This document shows positions 16,701-28,861 of a stretch of 64,000 nt of DNA, in pieces. The notes under the pieces were generated by a model. That model saw only the letters and a program-made list of their open reading frames with translations, was not told where the DNA came from and made no database searches. Within the stretch, counting starts at the first letter, position 1. Each line of letters starts with the position of its first letter. The stretch is taken from NCBI GenBank assembly GCA_037903355.1, contig JBAJFE010000031.1:124001-188000 (forward strand), written 5' to 3'. A program made the translations under genes and the position numbers. This DNA is from Trichuris trichiura. Lineage: Eukaryota > Nematoda > Enoplea > Trichinellida > Trichuridae.

Positions 16701-19700
16701 AACAACTCGGATGGGAAGTACTTCCTTATTCAGGTTATTCTCCTGACCTCGCTCCATCGATCCATTTTTCCGTTCGCTCGCTGTCAAATTTGCGCAGCGT
16801 TTCCTTCAATAATGACGAAGACCTCCAAAAATGGCTCTCCGACTTCTTCTCCTCCAAACCCCCACATTTCTACCGACGCGGGATAGAACAGCTGGCCAGT
16901 TGTTGGGAAGACATCGTGAATAGTGAAGGGGAATACATTGTTGACTAAACAGTTTGTATTTTCGATGGAAAAAATTAAGTTAAAGTAGTTGAAAAAAGCG
17001 GAACGAACTTATGAAACAACCCAATATTACAGTCCGCTGATGTGGTCTTATAAAGTCCCGCCGGAACGGGATGATCCACTGTACGCAGAATCAACGAGGG
17101 TGCTCATCAATCCTAATTTTGCAGATACGGTTTTTCAATGAGGACCCCACTTATTGCAGCAGTCTGAAGCCGTCATCATTATTGTAATTAGGCGAACGGA
17201 CAACGCTCAGCTTTCTCGCTGACTCTTGATATTGTTTTTGTGATTTTGCATTAGGAAATTGCGAAGTAAACGTCAGCAGAATTTGTTCGTCCACGTTTGC
17301 GCAACTTTTTGTAGGGAAAATCCAGCGTGCTTAACGCAACATAGGATTTCGCGGTCACTTTTTAAAAGCTGCAGCAGAAAAAAAAAATCATTTGTTGATA
17401 TTTTTCTTAAGATCGACATTAATACAACTTCATGTGCACATTCCCTGTCCAGGTAACAATGCTGACACACATGTTACGTGACGGAGGCCGGCCCCATCTT
17501 CTTTAGCAACGTCCCTAATCAGCTTATCATTGCATGTACATCGCGGAAGACGAATTACAGTAAACTCTGAAAGCTCCACACTTACCCTGCATTGATTCGG
17601 AATAAAATAAAACGATTTTCGCTTGTGAAAAACAACATAAAGTTTTAATGCTAATGCATGCAACAATTTGCTATAGCAATGTGCAAAGTAAAACGTCAGC
17701 TTTACTTACTCGATAATATCGATTTGCGAATGACAGTAAAGCTCCTGCTACTTATTTTTTATACGTATTAAAGTGGTCGATTGTCATTTTAATGAGGGCC
17801 TTCGCATCTTTTTTCTTAAAGGGCAAAGAAAATGTCCGAATGCTCTGGTTAATAACAAAAGTGTTTTTGAAGAACGGGGTTAATTACCGTGTACGCTGGA
17901 TTTTAAAAAACAGAGAAACCACGTACGAAGAAAGAAAAATGAACAATCACAAATAAGGGTGACACAGGCCCTTCAATGCTTAACGGCGGATGAAGAGTGG
18001 AGGTCTTGGGACAACACTACGAAGAAAGAAAATTGAACAATTAAAACGCCTTTACGTCTTGTGCAAAATACCTCGTATTTAACAGCGCAACTGGCGCCTC
18101 GACAGAATTAATACTTTCCATATATAGGAAGCTACAACGGAATAAATACGCCTAGAAGCATTCAACATAACAAACTACTAATAAAATGTAGCCTGAAAAG
18201 CTTTAAAGAAAACAAACGCATACGGAGAGGGCGAGCTGAATCAGATAGTGAAAAGCTATTTTTCAATAGGAGCGAAAAAACGCTCTATAGCCTACAAGAC
18301 GTCTTTGTAAGAACTTGAGAGCCCGAAAACTTTACGCCACTATCAACAGCGATGCATACTTTTAAAAAGCTAACAAACGGTAAATGTAACCAGTCCATAT
18401 TCGTCGGAATGAAAATGCTCATCCAACGCTATTACGCAATGACGCGGTATCCAATACAAACTCTCCTTACGTGCAGCAAAGAAAATCGACAGTTTACGCA
18501 TTTTATCGCAGAACGAAAAAGTCCACTTGAAACGCACACGTCTTGTTTGTCCATCCTTTTCGATAAGGGAAATTCTACGGCACCCGTGCATCCTTTACCG
18601 CAAAGGAATCAACGTCTCTCACTCTCTCTCTCTCTCTCTCGTCGTAGGCAGTACAACTTGTAATTTCCCTACCAACCGCCTTCACTAGGAACAATTACTC
18701 TTCCTCGTTGACAATCAATCGCGTAAATCATTCATGATTCTGTCATGTCGTACACTTACTCGCACAAGTGGTCTATTCTCAAAAGAGAATAAAGATAACA
18801 GATTTGTAGACGTTAGCCTTAAAAATTAGACTATATGGCTCTAACAGAGGCGCAATGACCTACTCTATAATCAGCCAAACAAAGCAGCTACAACGGCTAG
18901 TTTAGAAACTTTAGAAATTTATATAAAGTTAAACGCGCCACACAGAAAACATGCTGAATTGCAAGCTATAGCTGCTTAGCAGCGGTAGCGTTGAAACAAG
19001 GAACCTAAGCGCACTCGTTGCCTTACCGGCATATCGACTTACCTAAGTGTCAGCATGTAGGCCAGAGTCCAATAGGAGTAACCAACGCGACCGACCATTG
19101 TGCAATTGTCAACCAGCGACTCTTGCTCGTCTTTATTCAGTTGCTTACGTCCCAAGTAGACCAAGTCCCAATCCGGTACATAGTTTGTCAGCTCTTCAGC
19201 CAAGGCAAGCACCCACTGACGAAAATGGCTCCTAAAACGGAGGTCGTCCTCGAATACGATCACTCGCTGAAGCTGTTCGTCCACCACGCGTTTCCATATA
19301 CCGTAATGGCTAAGAAAGCACCCAACTTCTCCCGTAGTCATTGGCCTTTTGTGATAGGGGTCGCGATATTCGTTTATCTGCTGCACGCCAAGTGACCTTA
19401 GTTGGTCGTTCGTAAGGCTAGCGCCATCTACCGCCTTCACATGGTCGACCTCCAGATCGAGAGCATCGAAGCAAGCCTCCATGCGAGCCTTTCGATCTGC
19501 TCTTCTTTCCAAATTAATCAAGAACAACCGATCGAAACCGAGTCGATCCTTGGGAAATCGCTTAGCTACAGGCAAAAATGGAGAGCTCAATAGTCCAGGC
19601 GGCCCCGAATGAAGCGCTTCCACTATAAGGTCGCGTAAATTTTCAAAGCCTTCCTCAAGTTGAGCCGACGGTTTCGGTGGGATCAGTATAGCGCCAAATT

Positions 19701-20520
19701 TGTACCTATTGCTTACGTACATAGGCAGGTGAGCTGACTTTACCGAATCGGCTAAGGCGCGCAACTCGTCCCTGTGCCTTTGCTGCGCGCCATTTGCAAA
19801 CGTAATTCTCAAGGATTTTGCCATTCTTAAATCTATCAGAACGGCTGAATGGACCATAGGTACTGGAAAGCATCCGACCTTTTCGCGACCGTATATGGCG
19901 TCGTAATCGTCCGAATGTTGATAAAAACCATTTTCGTCGGTAGCTGCCCAAAAATTTGAATAGGCGCTCAACGAAACCAGCATTGGCGCCACAACGGTCA
20001 CGCCTTCGGCCATCAATTGTTGCAATGTCTTTTGGTTGAATAAAAGCACGTCGCAGTCGAGATAAAATATAAAATCAGCCCACATTCGACGGGCCTTCGT
20101 TAGTGCGTACTGCTTCCATTCGGACAATTGATGGTAGCGCTCCTCCGTACAATCAAAAGGACCTCTTTCTCCGGCGTAAAAATTTTCCGCAGCGACGTCC
20201 GACTGTGACAACTCGATCGAGTGATAAAGGCCGTCGACCGCCTTCGACCAGGCTGTTACTAATTCCAAAGACTCATCTATCGAACGATCGATCCTGACGA
20301 AAATAGCAATACGATCTTTCGGATAGTCAAGTTCTTCAAGATAGCCAAAAAAGTAGGGTAGAACATGAGCCTTGTTGCGCACCAATAGGCATAATAGCAC
20401 CGTAGGCGGCTGATGGCCAGCGTGAGCTTTCCATTTCCAAGAAGTGCCCAAAGCGGCAACGGCTGTGAGACCGAATATCTCGAACAAATGCAGCGCCACC
20501 TGCATTGAAGATAGCAACAA
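13765..20520 (-). CDS. COLGALT1: procollagen galactosyltransferase (GT25 family)
   Basis: Two exons, 20520-19043 and 14035-13765 (1749 nt, 582 residues; human COLGALT1 is about 622). The exon junction is exact: ...YMLTLR ends at AG|GTAAGT and resumes after TTTTAG as GAEKLLAAEPLGRL. Residues 1-30 form a signal peptide. An N-terminal glycosyltransferase domain follows (VRNKAHVLPYFF, DxD in FYLDCDVLLF), then a C-terminal GT25 domain (FLINLERRADRKARM, EVGCFLSHYGIWK, IVFEDDLRFR, VPVDEFLPIMFDQHP). The protein ends ITDEL, an ER-retention-like tail, as expected for an ER enzyme that adds galactose to hydroxylysine of collagen. The 5.0-kb intron contains a dead mariner, two long hairpins and the second copy of a local duplication. 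A broken copy of the last exon lies at 6.64-6.9 kb. Confidence 0.94.
14104..14285. repeat. long hairpin 1 (about 80-bp arms)
   Basis: Left arm 14104-14184 and right arm 14202-14285 are near-perfect reverse complements around a 17-nt loop; mismatches and a small gap sit near the middle of the arms. Lies in the COLGALT intron just before the last exon. Confidence 0.93.
14284..14369. repeat. perfect 37-bp hairpin 2
   Basis: 14284-14320 and 14333-14369 are exact reverse complements with a 12-nt loop (ACGTTTTTGCGC). It directly abuts hairpin 1. No further copy was seen in the window. Confidence 0.95.
14770..15720. repeat. duplicated segment of unknown origin, unit 2 copy
   Basis: Counterpart of 10470-11335 inside the COLGALT intron. 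Open frames of 60-90 codons exist, but their translations resemble no family I know and do not match the other copy as protein. Treated as decayed DNA. Confidence 0.6.
15739..17024 (+). mobile_element. mariner transposon, inactivated
   Basis: A 1286-bp element with inverted terminal repeats starting TTGGGTTGTTTCATAAGTTC and a TA duplication on both sides. The transposase frame runs 15911-16948 with full-length size (346 codons), but has in-frame TAG codons at 16244-16246 and 16394-16396. The first catalytic Asp region (ITGDEK) and second (HDNARPR) are visible. The third Asp of the D34D triad is lost: the usual SPDLAPSD reads SPDLAPSI, with paired small indels after it. Nested in the COLGALT intron. 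Confidence 0.96.
15911..16948 (+). pseudogene. mariner transposase with two stops
   Basis: Helix-turn-helix region (STRELAEKIGCSHVTVSRHL) and catalytic domain are recognisable. The two internal TAG codons and the missing third Asp mean no active enzyme can be made. One stop replaces the Trp expected after ITGDEK. Confidence 0.93.
17025..19042. other. rest of COLGALT intron
   Basis: No gene recognised. It contains a (CT)n tract at 18613-18641 and otherwise unassigned AT-rich sequence up to the donor site at 19042. Confidence 0.5.
18613..18641. repeat. (CT)n microsatellite
   Basis: Short CT dinucleotide run with one interruption. Confidence 0.9.
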
Positions 20521-21060
20521 CCAACCCTTTCAGGGAACTGCTTAAACAAATTCAACGTTCGGCTGCAAGACGTCAGTAAATGCCGGGACAGAAAAAAGCA
20601 TCGAAAAAAAACAGTACGTCACTTCTGCGTAGTACATGTACGCCTGTCAAAGGCGATGGTCATTTTGTGATTTACTCCTGCTGATAAAACTAAAAAATGA
20701 TCAAACAAATCGAACATCAACCGGACAGCGAGGAGAGGTAAACCTTTACACACTGGCAGAGTGTGGTAAACGGTTGCGCAAAAATAGACACTTTGTTTAC
20801 ACCTCTCTTTACGCTTCACTTAGCGACGCCTCAACGAGGCAAAAGATTGTTAACAAAACTAGAAAAAGGAACACTGCAACGAACGTTAAAGTAAAAGAAA
20901 AACGAAGAAGAAAAAGTTTATAGTCAACTGTCACACCAATGGACGACATTCGATGGCCAACTTTTCGCGGCACTAGAAGCAACGAGTTGCAACTTTTCTT
21001 GGGCCAAATTTTTGTGGCAATAATTATGACCCTGTCGAACAGTCGCAGCCGAAAAGGACG
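20521..21060. other. intergenic between COLGALT and CUL1
   Basis: 540 bp between the COLGALT start and the CUL1 stop, both genes on the minus strand. It must hold the CUL1 3' UTR and the COLGALT promoter. No further gene or repeat recognised. Confidence 0.5.
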
Positions 21061-24000
21061 CTAAGCAAGGTATTGATAAACGTCACGATCATTGTCCACT
21101 CGTTGCAGGTAGTCTTTGTCGATCAGATCGTCTATGGCTTTCTAGAAACAATGAACGCCCTCTAACAAATAGACAAAAAAGACGATAGCTTATTCTGTCA
21201 TAAAGTAGAACAAAAATATTACACACAAAAAAATCAATACCCATATAAAGAAAGAAGTCTTTTTTGCAGCTCTTTTTCGAAAAAAAATTTTAATGGCGCA
21301 TACCTTAATTATGGATACATGAGGGTGGAACAGCGACGACAATTGAGCGATCACTTCCGAAAGCAGTTGCGGATGGGTCAAACGCTTTCGCATTTTCATT
21401 ATGCGTACAACGCAAGCCTGCAAAGTTACAACGATAAAACAAGAAGCTTTTCTTTTGCCGACAGTTCGCCGCCACCACCATTTTCATACTTAAATTTTGA
21501 ACCAAGTTCGCCTGAAGAACCTGAGCATCCTTTTCGTTACGCAAAGATAAGAAAACTTTGGACAACACCGTTTCGCATTTCCAAAACTTTGAAAGAACTG
21601 TTTACAGCTCGAAATGCGCCCTCGAGAACAGATAAGGTTTTGCTAGACGGCTCGGAAAGTCGGTGCGCTACGTCAAACTAGTTGTTTACTTTACGCAACA
21701 AGAAGTGCGCGCCAATAGATCGTTGCACGCAGTTGCATGGCGAGAAAATAAGCCGGTTGGGAAAAAAGCGGATATGCAAACAAGCTCAAGTAGAAGTTAA
21801 AAAAACAAAAGACTAGCAAAAATCATTATCAGCGAGAAAGCAACAGAAGCTTTCCTGCGGGATATTGATCGTTTGTTTAAGGCAAAAAGTTCCGCAACGC
21901 TGGGCTCAATCTTAAAAGGGAATGCCCACCATAAACGTGAGGTATACTTTCCAAAAGGATTTCAGACAAAAAATTGAAACTCCAAATCCCAAAAGTCAAA
22001 TTTCATGTAAGGCCCCAAAGCGGAGACGAAGAAGAAGAAAATAAAGATAAGTGCATCTATAGAGTTCCAAAGAAAGCTGCACCACCATAAGAGGATATCT
22101 TCACGATCAAAAGTGCCTTATCTAGCAAGAAAAAAAGCAAAACAACCACAATAGCTACTCTCGACGAAAGCAGCCAATTCGAACTATTGCTGCAACTCCA
22201 CTTTCGAGAACTCGGCTAGTAGGGTTCTCTTCTGTTTGGGAATTTTTCATTTCGGATAGTAATGCGCCGTGAAGATCGGTAGTTTTTTCCCATCGACAAT
22301 ATGTGTATTTAAAATCTCAGTCTTAAGGTCTCCACCGTTTCTAACGGCGGCGTAAACACGTGTGCACCCGAATTTCTACTTTCATACTTTAATAAAACCT
22401 ACATTTATGCTGCTTAAATAAAGAACAAAAGCTATTAAACCCATCGCAAATCACAAATATGATAAGTCATGGGCAACGACAAATTTCGGGCACTTAATCT
22501 CAGAGCAACCATTTGGCAATAGCTGTTAACCTTCGGAGACAATCGAATAATTTCATATTGGTCGTTTTCATGGCTTTTTTGCGTTTGGTCGTAAAAGGCA
22601 ATAATCAAACTGCACAAGCGCCTCCTATCAACGAATGGATAAGCCGATTGTTACAAGAAGTACCGAACTACGTTACTGTATGTTTCTGAATGCTTTTTTC
22701 AACGTTCAATGATACGAGGAAAGCGATACAGGGCGGCTTTGCAGTTTAGTTACCGCCTTTTGCGGCTAAACGCGAAAAAGACTTGGAAAAAATAACTACG
22801 CAGCTTTCAAGCGTCCAGTTACGAAACAAAATAAATTTATAGAATAAGAGAAGCTAAGAGATCGAAGCTACAACGATATGAAACCATAAAGTTCAACGAA
22901 GAAGAAAAGAGAGAGAACTTTAAAATCATTTAATTTTAAACTTGCTGACTGTAGGTATAGTACTCAAAACAGTAGCTCGTTTCCGCTGGTGGTGGGACCA
23001 GTTGGCTCCCGAAAGCTTTCGAACAGAGAGATACCAAAATATACTATCTTGTTTTTGAGCTCGGCGAGTTTTCCCGCCCTTCTTTTCAGCTCTTTTTTTT
23101 CAGACCGTTCAACATACGGCGAAGGCGATGAGGACGAAAAGCTGCATGACAATTCGCCTCCATTTAATGAATAGCAAGCAACCGTCTTACACTATGCAAT
23201 CATTAGTAATAAGCCTACCCGTTACGTGCCCCAGCTTATGAAAGTGTTCCTACAAAAATCCAATACCAATAACGGTATTGCATTAAAAATTTTGTCATCA
23301 TCACTGCCTAATAAGCATTTTTCGCGCGGAACATTGTCTGTTTTCGGTGGACGGCCGCTTAAGAAAGCAATTACCTGAACCAAAATGCGGCGGTCTTCGG
23401 TCAAATTCTTTTCGGCCGTCTCCTGGTCGCGCTGCGACTCAGTTTTCAACGGAATCTTTGAAAAGTCGAGTTTCAATTTCTTGCTTCAAAAAAATAAAAA
23501 TCACTAAAGCGCGTCACGATAAAGCAGTTATGCGCAACCTGCGAAACGGGCATAAATGGATACTGACGCTGGACGTCAGAGTGGTTTCGTTGGAATCGCC
23601 GCATTCCCTGAAGCTAGTTTGACCATCTCCGTCAGTCTTGACAGCATCGACTATTTTGAACTTGATTAACTGCCAAAGCACCTGTTGAAGTATTTCCTGA
23701 AAAGAACAAAATACGTACGTACAGTAAGTAAAGATAAATAAGTACTTACAATGGGCAGTAGGGTAATCCTTTGCAATTGTTCCACGGTGTAACTGTCGGC
23801 ATGGTTGAACTGCTGAAGGATGGATGCTTGAAATAGAGTCATCTGCAAAAGCATAGGAAATTGAGAGATTAGAATTTCAAAACAATCCGTGCAACATACC
23901 ACTAAACAGTATTTACGATCAAAGCAATGGGCTAACACCTCTACTTTGGAGTAGTTGTGCAGCCACGAAATTTTACGGCCATTGTGTCGATTTACATAGT

Positions 24001-27000
24001 AATCGGAAAAGGCTTGCATAGATTTGGCAATCTGCCAAAAAAAATAAACTAATTACAAAGCGAACGACCAATCTTATTGTTGAAAGAACCTGCGATTGAA
24101 GGTTCACAGTGGCCGTAGCGCTTAATGGCCATGCGCCGCTGCTCAGGACCAATACGGAAAAATCGATGGCTGCAAAGCGACCGTTTGAAAATTTGAATTT
24201 TTTGAAAAGAAAAAATGGAAAGCCACGTTCTTACAAACACTTTTGTCCATCACTTGCTTGTACTCTTCGCATAAACTTTTGCTCACGCGAACGTCGTTGA
24301 ACATCCGTTGCAATTTGATCGTGTAATCAAAGCCGCACGTTTGCTGAAAGAACAAATAATCAAAAAGGAAAAGCATAATAGTCATTGAAACCTTCAGCTT
24401 TGAAATCATGGCAGATTCAGCGTCTTCGCTGGCTGACAGTTGGCCGACCAACCGTTTGGCCAACAATTTATTGTAAAATGTTTCGAATACATCCTTATCC
24501 TCCATATATTTAAATATTATCATCTGAAATAGTAAAAATTGAGAAACGGAAGTTAGTTAGCACATTCGCCTACCACATCCGACAGCATAGCTTCTATGTC
24601 GGCCTCTTCGGGACTTTTTGTACTTTTACGCATTAAAAGGTCGCAATAGCGAGCAAGCAACTCGGGCGATCGCGAGTTCGACTTGAATCCCTGCGTTGCC
24701 TTGTTGCAATTCATGAATTTGGAACACGCCGAAAACGAGGCAACATTCAAAACGAACGAATGGCCTTTTAGGACGATCGATCGTCTACCTTATCCAGCGA
24801 AGCAACAAAGGCACGTTCTGCACGAAAGGCAACGGTAACAAGTGTGCTGTACTTGTTATAAACGTTCAACAAAGTGGTGACGTACAATTTGGGATCCTAA
24901 AAACAATTGCCATCCCTACAATACTGTTTTATTAAAAGCGTAGCACCACCTACCGTTGATACGGCATCACCGGCCTTCTCTATGGCGGCTAAACCTTGAG
25001 CGAGCACGTGCTCTTCAAGGCAATCTTTGAGGTCGCACAAACCCTTTTCAACCATACTGCATAGTTCGTACATTCGCTTTAAGTCTGTAAGAAAAAACTG
25101 ATTTAGGAGGATACGCATTGTTTGAAAGTACGCTGCGGCTACCTGAGCAGCGATCGGAGGATAGTAAACTTTGAAATTCCGATTTCAGCATGTCCATACG
25201 ACGTCCTATGAAAATGTCGACAAGCACCTGGTCGAGTTTGACCAACGTGGAAGAACAAAGGTACATTGAACAACGTCTCTGCTCTTCGTTGAGCCGCAAC
25301 TCCACCTGCGAAACAAGAAAAAACGACGAACAAATAGAGTCGATTAGGCGACCAAAAATTGCGCGGCTGTTTACCCGCTTCAAGTACTCCGTAACTGGAT
25401 TGTTTCTAAGCACCTCCTCGGCTTCGTAGGTGTAGAAAGCTTCAGTTTCGGCAAGGAAGGCATTTTCAAAATTTTCAATGTACAAACGCATGCCTTCTTC
25501 CTTCGGGTCATAGCAAAGTCCCGGCCCGGCGGAAATGCCGCTCAGTTCAACTGCACGAATAGAGCACGATTAATGTTGTTGCAAAAAAAGGAAATAGCCG
25601 ATGTTGTACTGTAGCAAGAAATGACGTCGCTGATTAGGCGAGTATTGACAGCTTCCCCTCTGCGATCGCTCGATATTAACTTCAATACCGCCCTAGTGAT
25701 TTGATGATGAATCACCTTGAGAAACTTCGTCTCCCACGTATGCAAGGCTAACTGAAAGCGCAAACAACACATGCTGCAAAACCGCAATAACCCCACAGTA
25801 CATACATGGTAGACTTCAAGAATGGTGTCGTTCCCTTCGTCCATTATTCGCCGAATCCAATGGCGATTCAAGTAACTGCACAAACCGTCAATAATCTTGG
25901 AACTGAAGCGATACTTGGTCCATTCGACCGTAAAAAAATGAACCAAGTCTTCGTCCAGCATATCGTGCGCAAACTGAAAAACGGGAATTGAATAAAAGGC
26001 AACAGAATTGCTACTAAAGGTTTCGTCATAATCAACTCATTCTTTGCGCTTCCTAGGAGACTTTCTTAAAAGCCAATAGGTTTGTCCTAGCGCAATTGAA
26101 CATGACAACTGTATACGCTCTTTACCGTAGCTAATTTGCATAAATGGCTTTTCAACTTGAACAGTAACGCATTTTAAGCTGAAATGACGCAGCGTAAAAC
26201 CTCAAAACAGCCATGAAAACTATACTTCGACGTTGAATACATTCAGCCTTCGGGAAATCATTTAAAAACATGTCGGTTACGGGCACCACCGTCTAAGAAA
26301 TGCAGGTTCCATTCTGTTAAGAATGCAGCCATCCTGTTATGCTTTTGCCTAAGCGTAAAACAAAATATAAGTCATATGTACAGTCTTGCACTTAGGTAAG
26401 GGCAGAAAAGGTTGGCCAGCAGACTTACAGTATGACGGTGAGGCGGATAACTTTGGCTGGGTCATACGACGTACAATGTTTTTCGTTAGATCAATTGCTT
26501 TCTAACTACAACTATACGCAAAAAGACATAAAAATGCGTTTGAAACAAATTTGCGAGGAGTCCGCACAGGTTGAACACCCCTTGTTACAGTATTCAATTC
26601 GAATGGAGTAGCCAAAGATGGGTGCATTTGGCAGCAAAACAGATTTTAAAAAAATGAATTCTATTGATAACAACGCAGCCGCTTTGAAACTAAGCTTAAA
26701 AAATATAGATGTATAAATTAACGAAAAAAGCTACGGCATTATCGTGGAGAAACCAAATCATTTTCGAACTCGCCCTGCGTATATGTTTTAAAAGTGAAAA
26801 TTTTATGTACAAAAACTATACACGTACAGGAACAAGCATCCTTATGCAAATAAGGCGCTTACGTCAGTGATCTTTTGAACATACTCTTCAAGATACCGCT
26901 GCATTCGGTAGTAAAGCTCGAATCCGACAAATTGGGACGATAATGTAGAATTTTCTTTATCTTTGTCGACCACAGCCTTTGACTGCCTTCGAGATCGAAT

Positions 27001-27278
27001 TGGCGTCATCTGTGAAGGCGTGTACTGCGTAGTGCAGTAAGTATATACATTCCTATAGGAAGGCAAAAAATCTATACAGCAAAACGTTCCCATAGGGTCA
27101 CATGCGCCATTTACGTGTATATGGACATGTATCGACGGCACGACATGGGTTCGCGGGAATAAATCTGCATAAGGCCCAGTTTCAAGTCGCTCCATAGTTC
27201 ATCAACAGTTATGGAATGACGTTCTGAAGTTGCAACAGTTTCGGAAAGCATTCGCCTCTCACCGCTGCCAACCATCAT
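21061..27278 (-). CDS. CUL1: cullin 1, SCF ubiquitin ligase scaffold
   Basis: Eighteen exons: 27278-27115, 27052-26863, 25973-25806, 25751-25610, 25550-25375, 25305-25143, 25084-24954, 24896-24789, 24729-24574, 24523-24392, 24343-24235, 24169-24090, 24031-23900, 23842-23750, 23696-23539, 23483-23375, 21417-21304, 21141-21061 (2406 nt, 801 residues; human 776). The N-terminal Skp1-binding repeats are clear ([54 protein letters not shown]). So are the cullin homology core ([52 protein letters not shown]) and the neddylation site block ([13 protein letters not shown]). The protein ends DRDVYQYLA, the canonical cullin terminus. CUL1 was preferred over other cullins from the N-terminal match. Odd points: the acceptor before exon 9 reads CG instead of AG, and the intron before exon 17 is about 2 kb. 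Confidence 0.96.
25974..26862. other. CUL1 intron 2 with repeat insertion
   Basis: An 889-nt intron, much longer than its neighbours; about 26285-26460 is a copy of the TTAGGC-like fold-back repeat. The rest is unassigned. Confidence 0.6.
26285..26460. repeat. fold-back repeat with TTAGGC-like arms, copy 2
   Basis: Contains CTTTTGCCTAAGCG and CACTTAGGTAAGGGCAGAAAAGG followed by CAGACTTACAGTATGACGGTG, matching the 9.5-kb copy. Sits in CUL1 intron 2. Confidence 0.6.
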
Positions 27279-28861
27279 TTCGCCTAAAAACCAATATGCC
27301 TATTTGATTCCTCGTCTTCGCGAACACACTTTGCGGCAAAAAAATTAAAGAATTTTTACATTTGCAAATTAAAAACGTCAACAAACCACGTGCAACCGAA
27401 ATAAGTTACCTGAATACAATAAAAAAGTGAGACTTTCTTTAGATGTCAGAAAAGTTTCAAAAACGGACGCATAAATTACCATAATTTATTGAAAGAACAA
27501 CCCGCTTTTGACATGAAGCCTTTATGAAAAACGATTTAATCACTATATTACGCCCACGTTACGTTTAGTATGGAATATTAAGCTCACGACATCCGATTTC
27601 ATTCAACTTTTTTTTCTAGGCAAACAACCTGGCTCTCCAGCGTTCAACATGAGCAGCGGCCCGTCCTGAAAGTCCCCGTTTCAAATGTTTCAACGTGGTA
27701 CGGATAGCCTGATTGCATTAAAAGACTAAGCCAAAACTCTATCGAAGATGGCTGAAATTCAGTCACTGCAGCCTACTTTGAAAAAGTAATGCAATAGGCT
27801 ATATCAATCCCAAAAGGCGTATAACCGAGGAAACAAGTTAAAGTCAAGGTTCTGCATACCGCAAAATAGGCGAAAAGCTTACCGGTGCATTTTATGGCAT
27901 AAAGGCATATCTTGGCCAATGCCGAAAAACGTCAATCGCCGAAACGGCTTATCTCGATCTGTTTAAAGGCGGCTTTCAAAAAAGCAACTTTAATAATTGA
28001 CAGGAGGCACAATGAGGCAGAGTTTAAAATGAAACTTCCTTTAAAAGATACCAGCGCTGACTATTGCAGGCTCGGTACGCAAAAGCTGAGGAACAACGCT
28101 GGGAAACCGACTTGGCGCGTCCCAAAGATAACCGTGATTCTCGAAAGCGAAATAGAAAAGCGTCACTCACGTGCCATGGACCGTCACTCGAACATTAAAG
28201 CACAAATCAGTCCGAAAGGAAACGATGCCGGAATGAACCAGCGTACTGTACGTTCAGGTTAGTATGCGCAGGTACAACGCTCAGCTGGATATTAATATTC
28301 CAGGCTTGCGCAGCAACGAATCACCCTGCAAAAGGCCGAAAATCATTGGGAAAACAAACTTAGCTAATAGCTACATTTGTGCACTCAAACGGTAGTCGAA
28401 TTTTTACAAATAAGTTTGTTTCCGCGGAAAGCACGAAATTTTTCATAAATGCGCACATGTTTAAGCTTCTCTAGAGGTCGCAGTCTACAAAAACCGCCAG
28501 CTGTCAAATTGTGCATGAATTAAGGAATGGGCGGGTTCAAGTAAAACTGTTTCAAACGCATTGAAAACAACGAGCATATGACAGTAGGGCGCAGAAACTT
28601 AATTTGTATTGAACTGCATAATTTTCATTTAAAGCGCAAACCTTACTTTTTCTTAAATATTTCGTCAAAGCTTACTTCAGGTCTTTTGTTTGTACTTGAC
28701 TATCAGTTATTTGTAACTGTATTTTGACAAACGTCTCTTTGTCAAGTCTTTTGATCGGAATTTCTTCTCGGGCACTTCTTCTTGCTGAAATGTTATTCTA
28801 AAGATGTCGTAACCGCTTTTTCGACTTTGAAGCTTATTGTATTTCAGAAAAAACTACTTTA
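27279..28861. other. divergent intergenic region, CUL1 / ZMYND11-like
   Basis: 1.58 kb between two divergent starts, expected to hold both promoters. The open frame at 27912-28262 (plus) shows no recognisable family and no splice context, so it is not called. Confidence 0.45.
28840..28848 (+). promoter_or_regulatory. splice acceptor just upstream of the ZMYND11-like start
   Basis: TATTTCAG followed by 14 nt and the ATG. This is either the 3' end of a 5' UTR intron or a trans-splicing acceptor. Sequence alone does not distinguish them. Confidence 0.45.
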
